From Neospora caninum Liverpool (lineage: Eukaryota; Apicomplexa; Conoidasida; Eucoccidiorida; Sarcocystidae): a DNA stretch of 64,000 nucleotides. The notes beneath the pieces are model-generated. The model was not told where the DNA came from, did no database searches, and worked only from the letters and a program-made list of their open reading frames with translations. This document shows positions 38,394 to 50,977 of the stretch, piece by piece (position 1 is the stretch's first letter; every line of letters starts with the position of its first letter). Made by a program: the position numbers and the translations under genes. Location: positions 2,089,120 to 2,153,119 of the forward strand of contig NC_018387.1 of assembly GCF_000208865.1 (NCBI RefSeq), given 5' to 3'.

Positions 38394-41300
38394 ATGCCAC
38401 CCGAGCTGAGGGAAAACGGGGACCCCGCGGAGGTGTCTCCTGTCTCCGTCGCGGGTTCCGAGGGCGCCGCCGAGGGCCGAAGTGCGCGCGAGAGAGAGCC
38501 GAAGCGCCTTAGTTCAGACGCTCGGGAGGATCAGGACGAGCGAGAGGAAGGCGAAGTCCCGAGCGGTAACTGTTCAGACGTCGACAAGAGTGAGCGGGTC
38601 GGCGGAGCAGCGAGGGGCGAAGAGGAAGAGAAAGACGGTAGAGGCCGGAAACGCGTGTTGGGAGCCGAGGAGACGCCCGCGGTGCGTCGGGCTGCTGTCT
38701 CGGCGCTTCCTCCGCCTCGTTTCTCGTCAACACTTTCTCCTCACTCTGAGCCGTCGCCTTTCAAGAAGTTCCGAGAGAGTCACGCAGAGAGAGAACCAGG
38801 CAGAAGCTTCGAGTCGCCGCAACAGGAGCCGAATCGCGAAGATCATGCCTCTGCTCCCTTTTCTCCGTCTTCGCCGGCGCGCGGGGCAACGTCAGCTCTT
38901 CCCAGACGCACCCCGCCTTCCTCCACTCTAGATCTTCCGGCGCCGGGTGCGCGGTCGGCTTCCTCGCTTTCTTCGAAACACGAGGCGGCGTTTGGGGCTC
39001 GGTCCTCGAGAGATTTCAAAGAGGAGACAAGGGCGAACCGAGACAGCAAAGAGGACGACAGACGAGGCCGCGACGACGAGCGCAAGCGAGCAGACGGAGA
39101 CAGAAGAGACGGCAGAGACGAACGAAGGGCGCGAGAGGAGAGAGAGGGAAGAGATGAACGACGAGGGCGGGAAGACGAGAAAAGAGGAAGGGAGGAGGAG
39201 AGACGAAGAGAAGGAAGAGAAGACAGGGACGGGCGAGGCGGACGAGAGAGAGACAGAGGGGACACTGGAATCCGACGAGGAGAGAGCCAGAGAGAGAAGA
39301 AAGAAGAGGGAGAAGACGAACAGGGCAAAGCCCGACCTGCGTCGTGGACGAGGTATGCGGGAAATCCGTGGGGAATGCCTTTCTTTTGAGAGGAAACATC
39401 TTGACATATAGTATAACGTAGATTTGTATTCGGATCTGGTCGGTGCGTGGGGCTGTCATTCAACCCGGAAACGCGTTTATCGCAGACAAAAGCATAGGTC
39501 CGCTGCCAGGAACGGAATCCTCGGCCGCGTCTACGTCTGTCTCTGTCCTATGCACACAACCCGTTCTACGCATTTGCATGGAAAAAAATCTCCCCCTCGT
39601 GACCTCGCTGTTTACGTCTGCGCATGTCTGTGTGTTTCGTGTGTGTCTTCATGTGGTATAATTCTTGTGGTTGTATGCCCCTGGACGTGAACGCGTCTTC
39701 TCTCAGCGGGGTCTCTTCGTTTGGAGCCGCCTCGTCCCTCTCGGGTTGGTTTTCGTCGCTCTCCCCTTCTCGCCCTGTTCGGATTGTCCCCTCTGTGATC
39801 TGCTGTCTCTCTCCAGCGTCTTGCGAGCTCCTGAACGCAATAACATCCGCTCCCTTGAGGACGTTCTGACGAAGCAGAAGACGGAGGAGCAACCTACACG
39901 CGTAAGAAGAGTCGAAAGCGCAGATGCTGAAAGGCCGATTCGCGGCGGTCCTCAGTTCTTACTTAAACTCCAGGTTCAGCGCCCTGACACGAAGATTGTT
40001 CGGAGTCGAAAAAGAGAATTCCTTTCGTTTCGTTACCGCACCGAAAGCCTGAGTGGATTGTGTCGAGTTTCGCCTTCTCAGCAAAGAGTAAAAGGGTCAA
40101 GGGTGCTTGTGGTGTCCTGCTGCCGGGCGGAGCGCAGTGGGGAGCCTCAGAGACGTGCTGAGTGTTTTGAGAAGACAAGAGGCCACGCGTGAGCAGGCCG
40201 AGAGCGCGAGGGCGGAAACGCCTCTGGATTTATCACAATAAAACTGGTACTTAATGGAGGGTGCACTGTCCAACCTAGACCGCTACCGAATGGGTGCGCC
40301 GAACAGAAGCCGTCTGTGTGCACGGAAACGAGGAAGAGCATGGCGTCTGCGAGGTGCGGGGGAAGTATGACGCTGCGTTCCTTGCTGTCGGTGTCTCATT
40401 TGCAGATCATGTTTATGACGAAGAAACAGAGAGAGCAGCAAAAGGCGGCAGACGAACGGCGTCAACTGGAAATGGAGAAGAAGAAGGAACGCCAGTTGCT
40501 GCAGAACCGAAAGAACTTCCTGATGCAACAGGTAAGCAGCAGCCAGTTAGCCGTCAGCGAAGTTCCTCAAAACCAGAACACGGGGTGCGTCACGGGCCTC
40601 GGAAGGCAAGCGCGTCGCGTGCTGCCTTTTTCGTGAGAGTGGGTGAGAGACTGCCTCTCTGCGTTTGTTTCAGTCGAACGTTTGTAGTGTCCTCTACCAC
40701 GGCGTGGGGTTCTCTTATTCTGCGTTTTCGGGCGAACATCTGCGCAGGAAATCGAAAAAGAGCGGGAGGTCAAGGAGAAGCTGAAGCAGCGTGAGATGGA
40801 GAAAATCAAGGAAGAGCAAGAGAGTGAGTTTCGCGATCTTCGGACGACCAGTCCTCCACCTTCTCTGTCTCTTTCATTTCCCCGTGCGTGCGCTCTTGGG
40901 GTTCGGCAGCGCCCCGAACTCGTCACACTGGGGAAGTGTGATCGCCTGTTTCCTTTCTCCTTTCGGAGTCCGTTTTCGTTCACGCCGTCTTCTCCTCACG
41001 ACGGCTGAGAGCTGCGGACAGCTGTTTTTTTACCACCACGCTGCCCGGGCTCGACCGGTGGTTGTGAAAGTCTCAAGCGTGAATTTTGAAAGAGTCGGCT
41101 CGACTCACAGGTTCTCTCCGTGTTTGGTTTTTTCCTGTCGTCTTCAGGACGCCTGCGTGCGGTGAGAGGGAGTAGCGGCACGTCTCGCAACAAGGCAGAG
41201 GAAGAACGCGAGGCGAAGCGACAAGCAGAGGAGAAAAAGGGCGGGTCGTCCGGTCGGCGGGGCGAGAGCAGCTTGGCTGATCTTCGGCTTCTTAATCTCC

Positions 41301-44300
41301 CAGAACAGGAGTTGCGCGCGCGACAGCAGGTAAACAGACGGGGCTTGAAAAGCTGAAATCGCTGCCGTCGGTCCGACGTCCAAACGGGAGCGCCCGTGGT
41401 GGACCTGTGAGGTCGCGCAACTCGAGGGTTGCCATCGTAGTCGCCTCGTGTTGATGTTTTGTTCTGGATTTCCAGGAGAGAGAGCTCGAGCAAATTCGAA
41501 ACCATTACCTAGGGATGCGGACGGAGAAGAAGAAGATTCAAAAGCCGTCGGAAAAATTCAGGTCAGTTCTACTGCAGCACTCCGCACCGCAAACAGCTTT
41601 CTCGCGGGGAAGGTATTCCCTACTCTAGAGCGTTTGTTCCCTTCTACTGAGAGCGTATAAATTACACATTCGCGGATTCACGTGTAACGGACCAGTGAAG
41701 GTACTTGCTCATCACGGAAATCGCTCTTTTGGGCGACGCCCTCGATAAGAGCTTTCCGTGTCTCGGAGATGCTAGTGAGTCTCTCGCATATGTAAGTCTC
41801 GTCGTATGTGCATATCGAGCTCTTCCACTCTGCCGTCTGTTCGCGTGCCGCATGTGCTTGGGGAAAGCCGCATGCAATTTCTCGAGCGCAGCGGCGTATG
41901 CTGTTTTCGTGTTTTCGTCACCGGCTCGTGCTTTTCGCGCTGCGTTTCAACTTCACAGGAACATTTTCAATTTCGAATGGAATGACGCAGAAGACACATG
42001 CAAAGGCGACAACAACCCGCTGTACCAGGAGAGAATGGAGCCTCAGTTGCTCTTTGGCAGAGGGTAGGAGAGCGAGAGAAGCCGCAAAGAGAGTCGCGCC
42101 GTCGCCGAATTGCGAGATGCCGTCTCCGCCTGTCCGCCGTCTAGGCATCTGCTCACAAGCTTGGATGGGCGTAGTTCACTCACCATTCCGTTTTTAATTT
42201 CGAGTTCACTGGTGTGAGACTGTGTCGGCACTCGTGGCTCTGCGTACGGGTTCTTGAATTTATGCATGCACGGCCCGTCGCCGGTTCGGGCGACAGCTCG
42301 GGAAGGGGAGCTTTGAAGGTGGAAGAGAATCGAGAGACGCGATGGACGTCTCGCTCCGTTTGATCGCTTGCATGCAAGGGATTCAAGTCGTCACTGCTAC
42401 AGCTCGGGGAAGGAGTTACCCTTGACTTTCCTTCACGTTTGTCTGTTGCTGGATACCAGGTTCCGAGCGGGCATGGATATCCGAGAGCAGCGGAAACAAA
42501 ACAATTTCTACGATGAACTCGTGAAACGGTAATGCGGGCGCCTTTTTTCTCACGGGCCAGCACGTATCTGTGGTCCATGTCTTGCGGGGGCCGTGTGTAT
42601 GTGCACGTCCGTGGCCGTCTACTTTTGTGCCTGCCTCTTTGCGTATCACTGGTAGGGAGACTACGGGGGATCTTCCCTAGTGCATCTGCATGAGTGTTTC
42701 ACATTCTCCCATGATCGCTATCTTTTCAGGTGTGTACACATCGACATGCAGTCGTAAACGCCGGTACCCCGCTCGAGCGACCGATCGTGCAGCCGCTTCA
42801 CGGACATCTCACTCTCACTCTGAGTTCCCTGTTTGCCCGCGTGGTAGACGCATGCACGTGTCTACGTCCGTTGAGCTCCAGCGTCGTGTTCTTGCTGCGT
42901 GCGTCGGTCCGTAGGCGGCAAGAACACCAGAAGGCTGAAGAGTCCCGCGGAGCTGCCGAGGCGGCTGCAGCTGCCACGGAGGCCGTGAGGGCGGCACGAG
43001 ATGCGCAGGCCTCGCGCGTGCGCGAAAAGGAAAACGCAGAAGACAACCGCGGCCACTGGACGACGAAGAAGCGGGAAGAAATGAACGAGCGAGACTGGAG
43101 AATTTTCAGAGAGGACTTTGAAATCTACATCAAGGTGAGAGCGACTGCCGCTCTGTGTCACCGCTGGTCTTCTATCAGAGGGTGGACGAGTGACAGGGCG
43201 ACTCGTGGGGACACCCGAACGCGTCGTTTCCCTTCTCGCTCGTCCACCGGACCTCGATATGTCTACCCGCCAGGCTCTGTTCTCCCGTGGCTGGCGGGAT
43301 GTGTCTCGCGGGGGTGTGTGCAGTCTTTTGTCAATGATGGCTAGTTGTTTCCGTCTCTCTGGGTCTCCTAGAATCGCCCCCTTTCAGTCTTTCCCCCTTT
43401 GCGGTTGTGTTTATCGGCTTCGTCCCGTTTCCACAAACGTGTGTTTCTCTCCGTTCCTCTCAGGGAGGACGCGTTCCTCCTCCCATTCGGACTTGGGCAG
43501 AGAGCGCACTGCCCTGGGAGTTAATTGAGGCCGTGAAGCATGCGAACTACGAGCGGCCGACGCCCATTCAAATGCAGGCGATCCCCATCGCTCTCGAGCA
43601 GCGAGACTTGATTGGTATTGCAGAAACTGGATCAGGTAGGGGAATTCACGAGGGGGAGAGCTCCACAGGGTCCTTGACAGACACGAAAACGGACGTGCCC
43701 CGAGAACGTGGACCGCATGCAGATTTCTGCATCCTTATTCGCGGCCATGGCGACACATGTAGGCGCGTCCTGACGTGTCTACACGCCCTTTGGTGTTTGT
43801 TGGTTCTTTGCTGACTTCTCCGTTCCGTTTATGGAAAGCGACGGACGCGTGTCACCCTTTTGAAAAGAGCGTTCATCCTTGGTTCCCGTCCTCTGTCTGC
43901 GATCCACGACGTCGGCCTGAGCCGCTGATTGGCAGCCGAGGTTGCAGTTCCGTAAAACGCGGCAGGCGCTCTCAAAGCCCCGTTTTTGGTTCGCGTGTGT
44001 TGTCTCTGTCGTTGTTCTCGCCCGTGTGTTCTCAGCGTGCGGCGCAGAACACCTTTGTTGCGCTGTTTTTTCTACCGATCTGCATGTGCGTGTTTTGTCT
44101 TGGCGGCCACTTGTGCAATGTAGAGCAGCCCAGTGTCCTGGTTTCCTGTCCGTCGCTACCACGTTTCCTGGCTGTCTGTCTTGGCCTTTCCGTTCCCTGG
44201 TGGGCATTCTGTGTCCCGCTGCAGACCGGGTGTCCTTTTCGTCGCGTTGGTTTTAGGCTCGGCACGTCTGTTCACCGGTTGCATACATGGGTGACCCCTG

Positions 44301-45023
44301 CAGGGACATCCAGAGAGAAGAGGTTGTCCAATCGTTTTGTCGGCCTGGGTGTTGCGCAGGAAAGACCGCAGCCTTCGTGCTCCCCATGCTGACCTACGTG
44401 AAGGGCCTCCCGCCTCTGAATGAAGAGACTGGACAAGATGGACCGTACGCACTCATTTTGGCGCCGTCCAGGTCCGTTACCTGCAAATGGGTTTCTTGTC
44501 TTCTTTCGCTCGGTCCAGTTGCAGTCGCGAAACGCACGTGATGCAGAGTTGTTTCCTTTTTCCGTCTTCGCGTTCTCTTTTTGTGGACCCGGCTCGTTGG
44601 CGCCGTCGAAAACGCATGCAGACATTGCGCCTTGTATGTCGGTATATTTGGTTGTGTGGCGTTCGCCTAGTGGAATGGGGTCAGTTCATACTCGCTTTTG
44701 GCGCTATGCGTCATCGCACCTGTTGCGCGGTCGCGGAGCTCCAATGTCCCTCTTCACCCTCGCTTGTTTTTTCCTCAGAGAACTGGCCATTCAAATCGAC
44801 GAAGAAACACAAAAATTCGCGTCCTTCTGCAAATGCCAGACTGTGGCTGTCGTCGGAGGCCGCAGCGCTGAAACGCAGGCCTTCCAACTACGCAGAGGGT
44901 AGGCGCTCCAGGAATGCCCACAAATCCTGCACACATGCAGGCACCTATGTACTAGATATGTGCGCACATAAGAGTAGTTACTTCAAATATGGATATGTGT
45001 GTGTGATGGTTTTCACCAAGATT

Positions 45024-45072
<49 letters not shown>

Positions 45073-48000
45073 ACATCGGCGCATCCAGATCCTGTACTGT
45101 CCAGCTATTCAGCCGTTTGCAGCGGGCGTTGTGTCGTGTTCTCAGCGCGGAGATTGTCATTGGAACTCCTGGGCGTGTCAAGGACTGCCTCGAGAAGGCG
45201 TATACCGTTCTCAATCAATGCAACTACGTTGTCCTTGACGAAGCAGGTGAGTGCGCTCTCAACGCAAAACGTGCCTTTTCCCACACCATTTGTATCTGCA
45301 ACTCTGTATGTTGATTCGAGTGACTCCTTTGCTGAACAGTGTTCGGTACGCAGATGTGCATACAAGAATTTTCCATTTTGACGTGGACGGGCTCTCCGAG
45401 CTGTTAAAAGTTGGCTGAAGCCGCCGCTCGTGTTGTCTGTATGCATGTCCTTTCGTCTTTCGTCGGTTTGTTTCGTGCATTGGACGTGGCTCGCGTGGTC
45501 AGTACAGCCTCCGGCGCGATTTGGGATTCCATGTGCAGCACCTTCTCTCTTCGCCGTGTGCATGCGTTGCATATTTCCCTTCGGTCCGCTTCGTCTCTCT
45601 CCGGCTCTCTCGCAATCTGAGGTTCTGCTGCTGGCGTTGAACCGAGCAATTGATCCCGGTTTTTCGTGTAAAATGGATTCGATCCGCACCCCTGCGTCGC
45701 GTGGCGGTCCGCCATTTCGTTCATTGTTTTTGTGCGTTCTCGCGATCAATTCGTCTGCTTCTCTTTTCAGATCGAATGATTGATATGGGTTTTGAGGAGA
45801 TCGTGAATTTCATTCTAGATCAAATTCCGACTTCAAATTTGAAGAGTAACGACGAAGCCCTCATCCTTCAACAAGTGAGAGCCGCAGCCCCTCGTGCGGC
45901 CGAGCGGCCCCAGGGACGTGAACTTTCGGTGTCTGTATTTCCGCGTTTGTCTCATCTTTCCTCCTTTTCTCGGGCGTCCACACCACATCACACCCCGGTC
46001 TGCTGGCGCGGTCTCTCAGGTCTCCGTCGCTTTCGCTCTCAGTCACTTTTCGTGCTTTTTTCTGAGTTTTTTCCTGTTTTTGTTAGTGGATATGTGCATA
46101 TGTCTGCGCGGACTGTCGGGCGGCGTGTCAATGCTCGCTGCGCGTTCAGTGTGCGGTCTGTTTTGGGTGAGACGAAATGATAGAGGAGCTGAGAGCAGTT
46201 GTGTTTGCGCGGGAGACCTATGGGTTTGTGGCCCGTGGTTTCGTTCTTCTATTCACTCTTGGTGGTACAAACGGAGCAAAGTTATGGAAATGCATGCATG
46301 GAAATTGCGCAGCGCCGCTGCAGCGTCTTCGCCTTCGGTGCCGTCGGGACCTGTGCTGTCCGTGTGTCCAGGAGATGCAAGCGAAAGCCGGCCACCGGCT
46401 CTACCGCCTCACGCAAATGTTCAGTGCGACGATGCCTCCGGCAGTGGAGCGATTGGCGCGGTACGCAGATCGGACGAAGGAGCAGAAAGCCTGAAGCCGA
46501 AGCGGACAGGAAAGACCGGAAGCGAGAGAAAGAGGACAAAAGGGAGGGCGTCCCGTCCTCACCCTTGGCTTCCGACTTCAAACGCCGATCTTTCTGCTCT
46601 TCAGGTGTTTCGTCAAGGCGAATGGTCTTTTTGTGCATCTCTCACGAGAACATTTGTTTTCTCCTCTTTTCTTCCTTTTTCAGGAAATACCTAAGACAGC
46701 CTTCCTACATCTCCATTGGCGATCCTGGGGCTGGCAAACGCGCCATCGAGCAGCGCGTCGAGTTTGTTCCTGAGGCGCGCAAAAAGCAACGCCTGCAGGT
46801 ACATGTTATCGAGGAAGAGGATGCGACAAAACGGGTTTCATTCGTCATTTTCCGTCTTCTTGCCTGGGTGTATCCCCTCGCGTGGAACTGCCTGTTTTCG
46901 GCAGAGGGTATGGAGCAGCCTAGGCGTTCGTTCTTTGCTTCATCAGTGTCGATGCGAAGCCTCGGATATAAAACGGGGGCGGTCCCTTCCGCTTTCCCAT
47001 TTTTGTCGTCCCTCGAAATTAAGCTCCAGTGTCGATTCGCTGGAATTCGCCCTGGCTTTTTCTCTGCAGGAGGTGCTCGAAAACGCAACCCCCCCCGTCA
47101 TGGTTTTCGTCAATCAGAAGAAGTCTGCCGACGCCTTGGCCAAAGTCCTTGGCAAGTTGGGATACAGGTACGGCTTTTTTCTTTCCCCCCCCTCCCGCCC
47201 CCNNNNNNNNNNNNNNNNNNNNNNNNNNNNNNNNNNNNNNNNNNNNNNNNNNNNNNNNNNNNNNNNNNNNNNNNNNNNNNNNNNNNNNNNNNNNNNNNNN
47301 NNAAACGGGTTTCATTTGTCATTTTTCGTCGTATTGACAGGGGGCATCCCCTTGGGTGGAACTCCCTGTTTTTGGCCGAGGGTAAGGAGCAGCCTAGGGC
47401 GTTGTTCCTTGCTTCCTCACAGTCGAAGCGAAGCCTTGGATATAAAACGGGGGCGGTTCCTTTCGTTTTCCCAATTTTGTCGTTCCCTGAAACTTAGTCC
47501 CAGCGTAGATTCTCTGGAATTTGCCCAGGGTTTTTTTTTGCAGGAGGTGTTGGAAAAAGCAACCCCCCCCCTCATGGTTTTTTTCAATCAGAAGAAATTT
47601 GCCGAGCCCTGTCCAAAGTCCTTGGCAAAATGGGAAACAGGACGGGCTTTTTTTTTTTCCCCCCCTAGCCGGCCCCCCCCCCCCCCCGCCTCCGCGATTT
47701 TCCGTCTGGCTGTCGTGCTCCCTATATTTTCACTCGTGCCTTGTATAGTTTTTTGCTTCTCAGAGCGTCACTGGCTTCTTCCACGAGCTACCGGTCAATG
47801 CCTGTCTCGTTCCAATCTACTTTCCTTGCATTATGTCGTCAGCTGTTTCACCTTGCGCTATCCCCTTTTCCAGCTGCGAACACTTTTTTCCAAACCACTG
47901 CGGCGTCGCATAGTTCGCACTGTGTGTGTCTCCCCTCGCGTGCGTTTCTTTTTCTACGGCTCGCTGGAGCTCCCGTTGCTGTTTAGTCTTCCAAAGGCGC

Positions 48001-49381
48001 ATCTCCACCGTACGCTATACACTTGTGCAAAGAGTACGAGACAGCACGGGAAATAGTTCTGTGTGTGTACACTGCACTGCCTGCACGGAAAAGTGGTTCT
48101 GCCCATCTTAGGCAGCTTTCAGAGGCTCTACGGGATGTCTTTTACCACTGAATGTGTACAGTGCATGTTCGCTGCACGGAGGGAAGGCGCAAGAAAACCG
48201 CGAGGCTGCTCTGTCGTCTTTCAAGGTAACTCTGGAATCCTCCGGGTTGTTCTAGAGGTTGCAACGTCTTCAGGTTCCGTAGGAGTTGAGTTTTCGCACA
48301 CGCTTAATCTCGGGTGCCTTCTAGCCGCTACCGGCGCGTGTGTTTCATTCCGTGACAGTTTCTTGAACGGTCGAATTCCGCCTTACCTTCGGGGTCAGAA
48401 AAAAATGCGCATCACCAATATCTATATAGGCATGTAGCAGGTACAGTTGGGCTTTGATATCCGCCAGGAAATCCAAAAGACGATGGTTATCGGGAAAGAT
48501 AGCCGGTTTTGTCACTTCTCAGCTCGAGGTTGAACCCTTCGCAGAGAGAGAAAAGTTACATTTAGATTTACACGTATGTTTTTTGAAGGCCTTTCTGAGG
48601 TATGTTGCTCATGTGTGCGTGGCGAAGTCGTTCGCGTTGTTTCGAATATGCTTCTTCTCCAGGAAGGAAGTCATGACGTTCTCGTAGCAACAGACGTTGC
48701 TGGGCGAGGCATTGACGTTGAGGGCGTCCAGCTGGTGGTGAACTTCGATATGCCCAAGGATATCGAGGCGTACACTCATCGAATCGGTAAGCGGGTGCAC
48801 AGAAAAAAGAAGTGGCCACAAGGGACTGGTGTCGCGCCTGTATTTCAAAAATGCAGGAAGGTCCAGTGTATACCGTTTTTTCTCGATGACACTGCACGAA
48901 GGCGAGGGATGCGCACGTTGTCGGCCGCTTTCAATTTTGCCTTTCTTGCTGTTACGCCTTTCTGTCGTCGTACAAGCCCCAGCTTTTTGCTGACGGGGGA
49001 TTTTTTCGGTTTCCTATGTCGCTTTTCTCGGGCTCTGCGGCCAAATGCCCACGCGACGCTGAATCCCACACTTTCGCCACGTTTCTCCCTGAGTGGTGGG
49101 TTTTTTGTTGCGCTCATCTTCCTGTCTCTTCTTTTTGCGTAATCAAGGAATTCAGTTCCTGGCGTCTTGGTTGTTGTCGTTGTACAGGTCGTACGGGGCG
49201 TGCAGGACGAAAGGGTTTGGCTATCTCGTTCCTCACTGACGAGGATAGTGGAATTTTCTTTGACCTAAAGCAGCTGCTTCTTTCGACAAACAACATCGTG
49301 CCTCTCGAGCTTTCTCATCATCCGGCAACCAAAGCGAAGGGCGGTGACAAAAATCTGATGAAGCCGATTTGGTTCAACTGA
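38394..49381 (+). CDS. PRP28: U5 snRNP DEAD-box RNA helicase PRP28/DDX23
   Basis: Twenty exons with agreeing phases give 3,201 bases (1,066 residues): 38394-39352, 39817-39901, 40406-40531, 40748-40823, 41148-41329, 41476-41561, 41959-42063, 42460-42528, 42915-43134, 43464-43635, 44360-44471, 44779-44898, 45146-45246, 45771-45874, 46372-46460, 46684-46798, 47070-47167, 48162-48225, 48663-48786, 49188-49381. The protein drives exchange of U1 for U6 at the 5' splice site during spliceosome activation in the nucleus. The N terminus (about 1-320) is charged, with dense RD/RE repeats. A DDX23-like linker follows with [11 protein letters not shown] and NPLYQERM. The helicase core starts near residue 640: Q motif (PTPIQ), AETGSGKT at about 688-695, APSREL, TPGR, DEAD at about 803, SAT at about 857, [25 protein letters not shown] and [11 protein letters not shown]. 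Human DDX23 is about 820 residues; the extra length is mostly N-terminal. The 100-N gap and the false duplicate lie within the intron between the 17th and 18th exons, so the reading frame is complete. Intron 13 has a long TA tract. Confidence 0.93.
45024..45068. repeat. (TA)n microsatellite
   Basis: A long, nearly pure TA tract with one C interruption, in the PRP28 intron before the exon that encodes TPGR. Confidence 0.9.
46829..47202 (+). repeat. copy 1 of the duplicated segment left of the gap (genuine)
   Basis: This segment contains the intron after the 16th PRP28 exon and the intact 17th exon (47070-47167), then ends in a C-rich run at the gap. A degraded version starts directly after the gap at 47303. 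Its coding frame, splice sites and phase are all good, so this copy is the real one. Confidence 0.8.
47203..47302. other. assembly gap, 100 N
   Basis: Exactly 100 N, a conventional unknown-length scaffold gap. It follows a C-rich homopolymer stretch that is likely to have stopped sequencing reads. It lies inside a PRP28 intron. Confidence 0.99.
47303..47688 (+). repeat. copy 2 of the duplicated segment right of the gap (probable low-quality contig end)
   Basis: This aligns along its whole length with 46829-47202 in the same order, with many single-base changes and homopolymer length changes (for example runs of T, G and C lengthened). The copy of the PRP28 exon is frameshifted and has lost its good donor. 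This looks like an unmerged, low-quality read end rather than a biological duplication. No downstream exon needs it. Confidence 0.75.
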
Positions 49382-50183
49382 GAATTCTTTTCTCCGAGCG
49401 GAACGGGGTTTTCTTGCCGCTTTCGAGTGGCAAGGCAAAAGAGTGTGGCAGACCCACAACGGGAAGACGCAGAGCAAGATAGAAACGGGTTAGCTATTCA
49501 GGATCGGTGCAAAAAGAAAGACAGCAAGGGAAACAAGAGAGGAAGTGACCGAACACAGGCTGGTTTTTCTGGCGAAAGGGCGTCCGGTGGAGGAATGAGA
49601 TCCACGTGCTCTCAAAATGATTTTTTTGTTATCACAGCCCAAGGGCATACAGCTGGCGTAGAATCGCGACGCTCGTTGAACACATCATTTCTGTGTGTAA
49701 CAGCATGATTTGTCGTGTCTCAATAAAAACTCGTTCGGAGGCCTGAACCGGAAGTCAGTTGGCCGTAGAAAAGTTTTCTTCTCGACACCTGCTCACCGTT
49801 ACTCGTATAACACGCGAGATGTCTCGCTCTCTCAGAATTCCCTAGCGCTGACCTGATATAGGGGACGAGCTGACGGTAGCGAAACATGAACCATAGGAGT
49901 TCCGGAGTATTTTCTATAGATATGTGCGAAAAAATCTAGCCTCGTCAAACGCGGACCCTGGACAGACACAGACGTCCACAGGCGGCTCGGGTTGCCTGTT
50001 CTCAGGAAACAGGGTTCTTCTCCTGACCACAAGCGCGGCAATGCACGGTGTCTCGCGTAAAGCTTTCCGCGATTTTGGAAGCGCTATCTGAATGTCGCCG
50101 TATAGATGCTTTTCCACAGACGAGTAGCAGACAGTGCTCTCCGCTAGTTTCGTCGTCTGACGCAGGCGGTTAAGGGCGGGTCA
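49382..50183. other. intergenic, PRP28 3' flank
   Basis: An AATAAA word near 49,720 could serve the PRP28 message. A minus-strand frame at 49914-50117 reads fairly protein-like but has no splice partner that I could confirm, so it is not called. Confidence 0.4.
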
Positions 50184-50977
50184 ATGCTTAATGCGTGGGC
50201 CGCGAGGAACGCCATGTGTGCTGGAGGTGCGTTCACCTTGGATTTCTTGAGCATCTCTCTTTTTCCTATCCCTGCCTTAAAGCTTTTAACGTCTTCTGCG
50301 TTCTTCCATTCCTCAACCCAGGTTCTGATTTTGACCCTGGCGAGTGGCCATACTCGAGGTGATGAAACGCTGGTACAAACCACTGGTTTGTGCGACTCAA
50401 AGCAGCTGAGAGAGAACTGTATGCTGGTGTCGCGGAAACGGGGGATGACACATGTGGCTGCCGACTGACGTGGTTGTGGATGATCTGCTGGATAGAGACC
50501 AAACGACAACGTGAGAAACATAAAAAGTGCTGGTGCTACCGAAAAGTCGCCACAGTTGCGCTAATGTGTCCTGCGTATATGATCCCCTCCATGTAGGCTA
50601 GCCGCTTCAGTTCATTTCCTTATAGGGAGATTTTGACCGACAAGCTCTTTGCAATGCGCCCGGAGCAAAACGAGACGCTGCGTGCAGCCCAGTGCCAGCC
50701 TGTCCCAGAGTGGGTCGCCGAAAACCCAGTCAACGCCCGATTTACCACGATGAAGAAGTCTTCAGGAGTGTTAGCTCGGAACGTGTTGATCTTGTTCACC
50801 TACAGGAGCGTTCGGCAATACGTGCCTGCACACGTGGCGGAAGCTCGCGTGGGGTTGCCTCGCAGTCCCGAGCAGGGTACGTCTGTCCTTGTTCAAGGGC
50901 ATTCCCCGTGTTTCGAGATCGAAGGCGTGACGATACATCATCGTTGTGAGTCTCAAGTTCTCCATTTGCCCACGTAA
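50184..50977 (+). CDS. small 3-exon protein, unrecognised (143 aa)
   Basis: Exons 50184-50226, 50322-50358 and 50626-50977 join in phase with clean GT and AG sites. They begin at ATG (MLNAWAARNAMCAG) and end at a stop at 50977. The middle exon is only 37 bases (SDFDPGEWPYSR). The joined text continues EILTDKLFAMRPEQNETLRA and then EWVAENPVNARFTT. It has no signal peptide, membrane span or motif that I recognise. It lies between PRP28 and the CBP3-like gene on the same strand. A competing minus-strand model (50965-50800 joined to 50405-50266, 101 residues) is also splice-consistent, so strand is not certain, but I prefer the plus model. Confidence 0.45.

Noticed and set aside
38843..39463. Minus-strand ORFs of 150-206 codons rich in Ser, Leu and Pro
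   Set aside because: They are antisense to the RD/RE-repeat exon of PRP28. The open frames follow from the repeat codons.
46199..48056. Very long plus-strand frames that include the N run
   Set aside because: They exist only because N codons were read through as X. They cross real introns and the false duplicate, and do not follow PRP28 splice phases.
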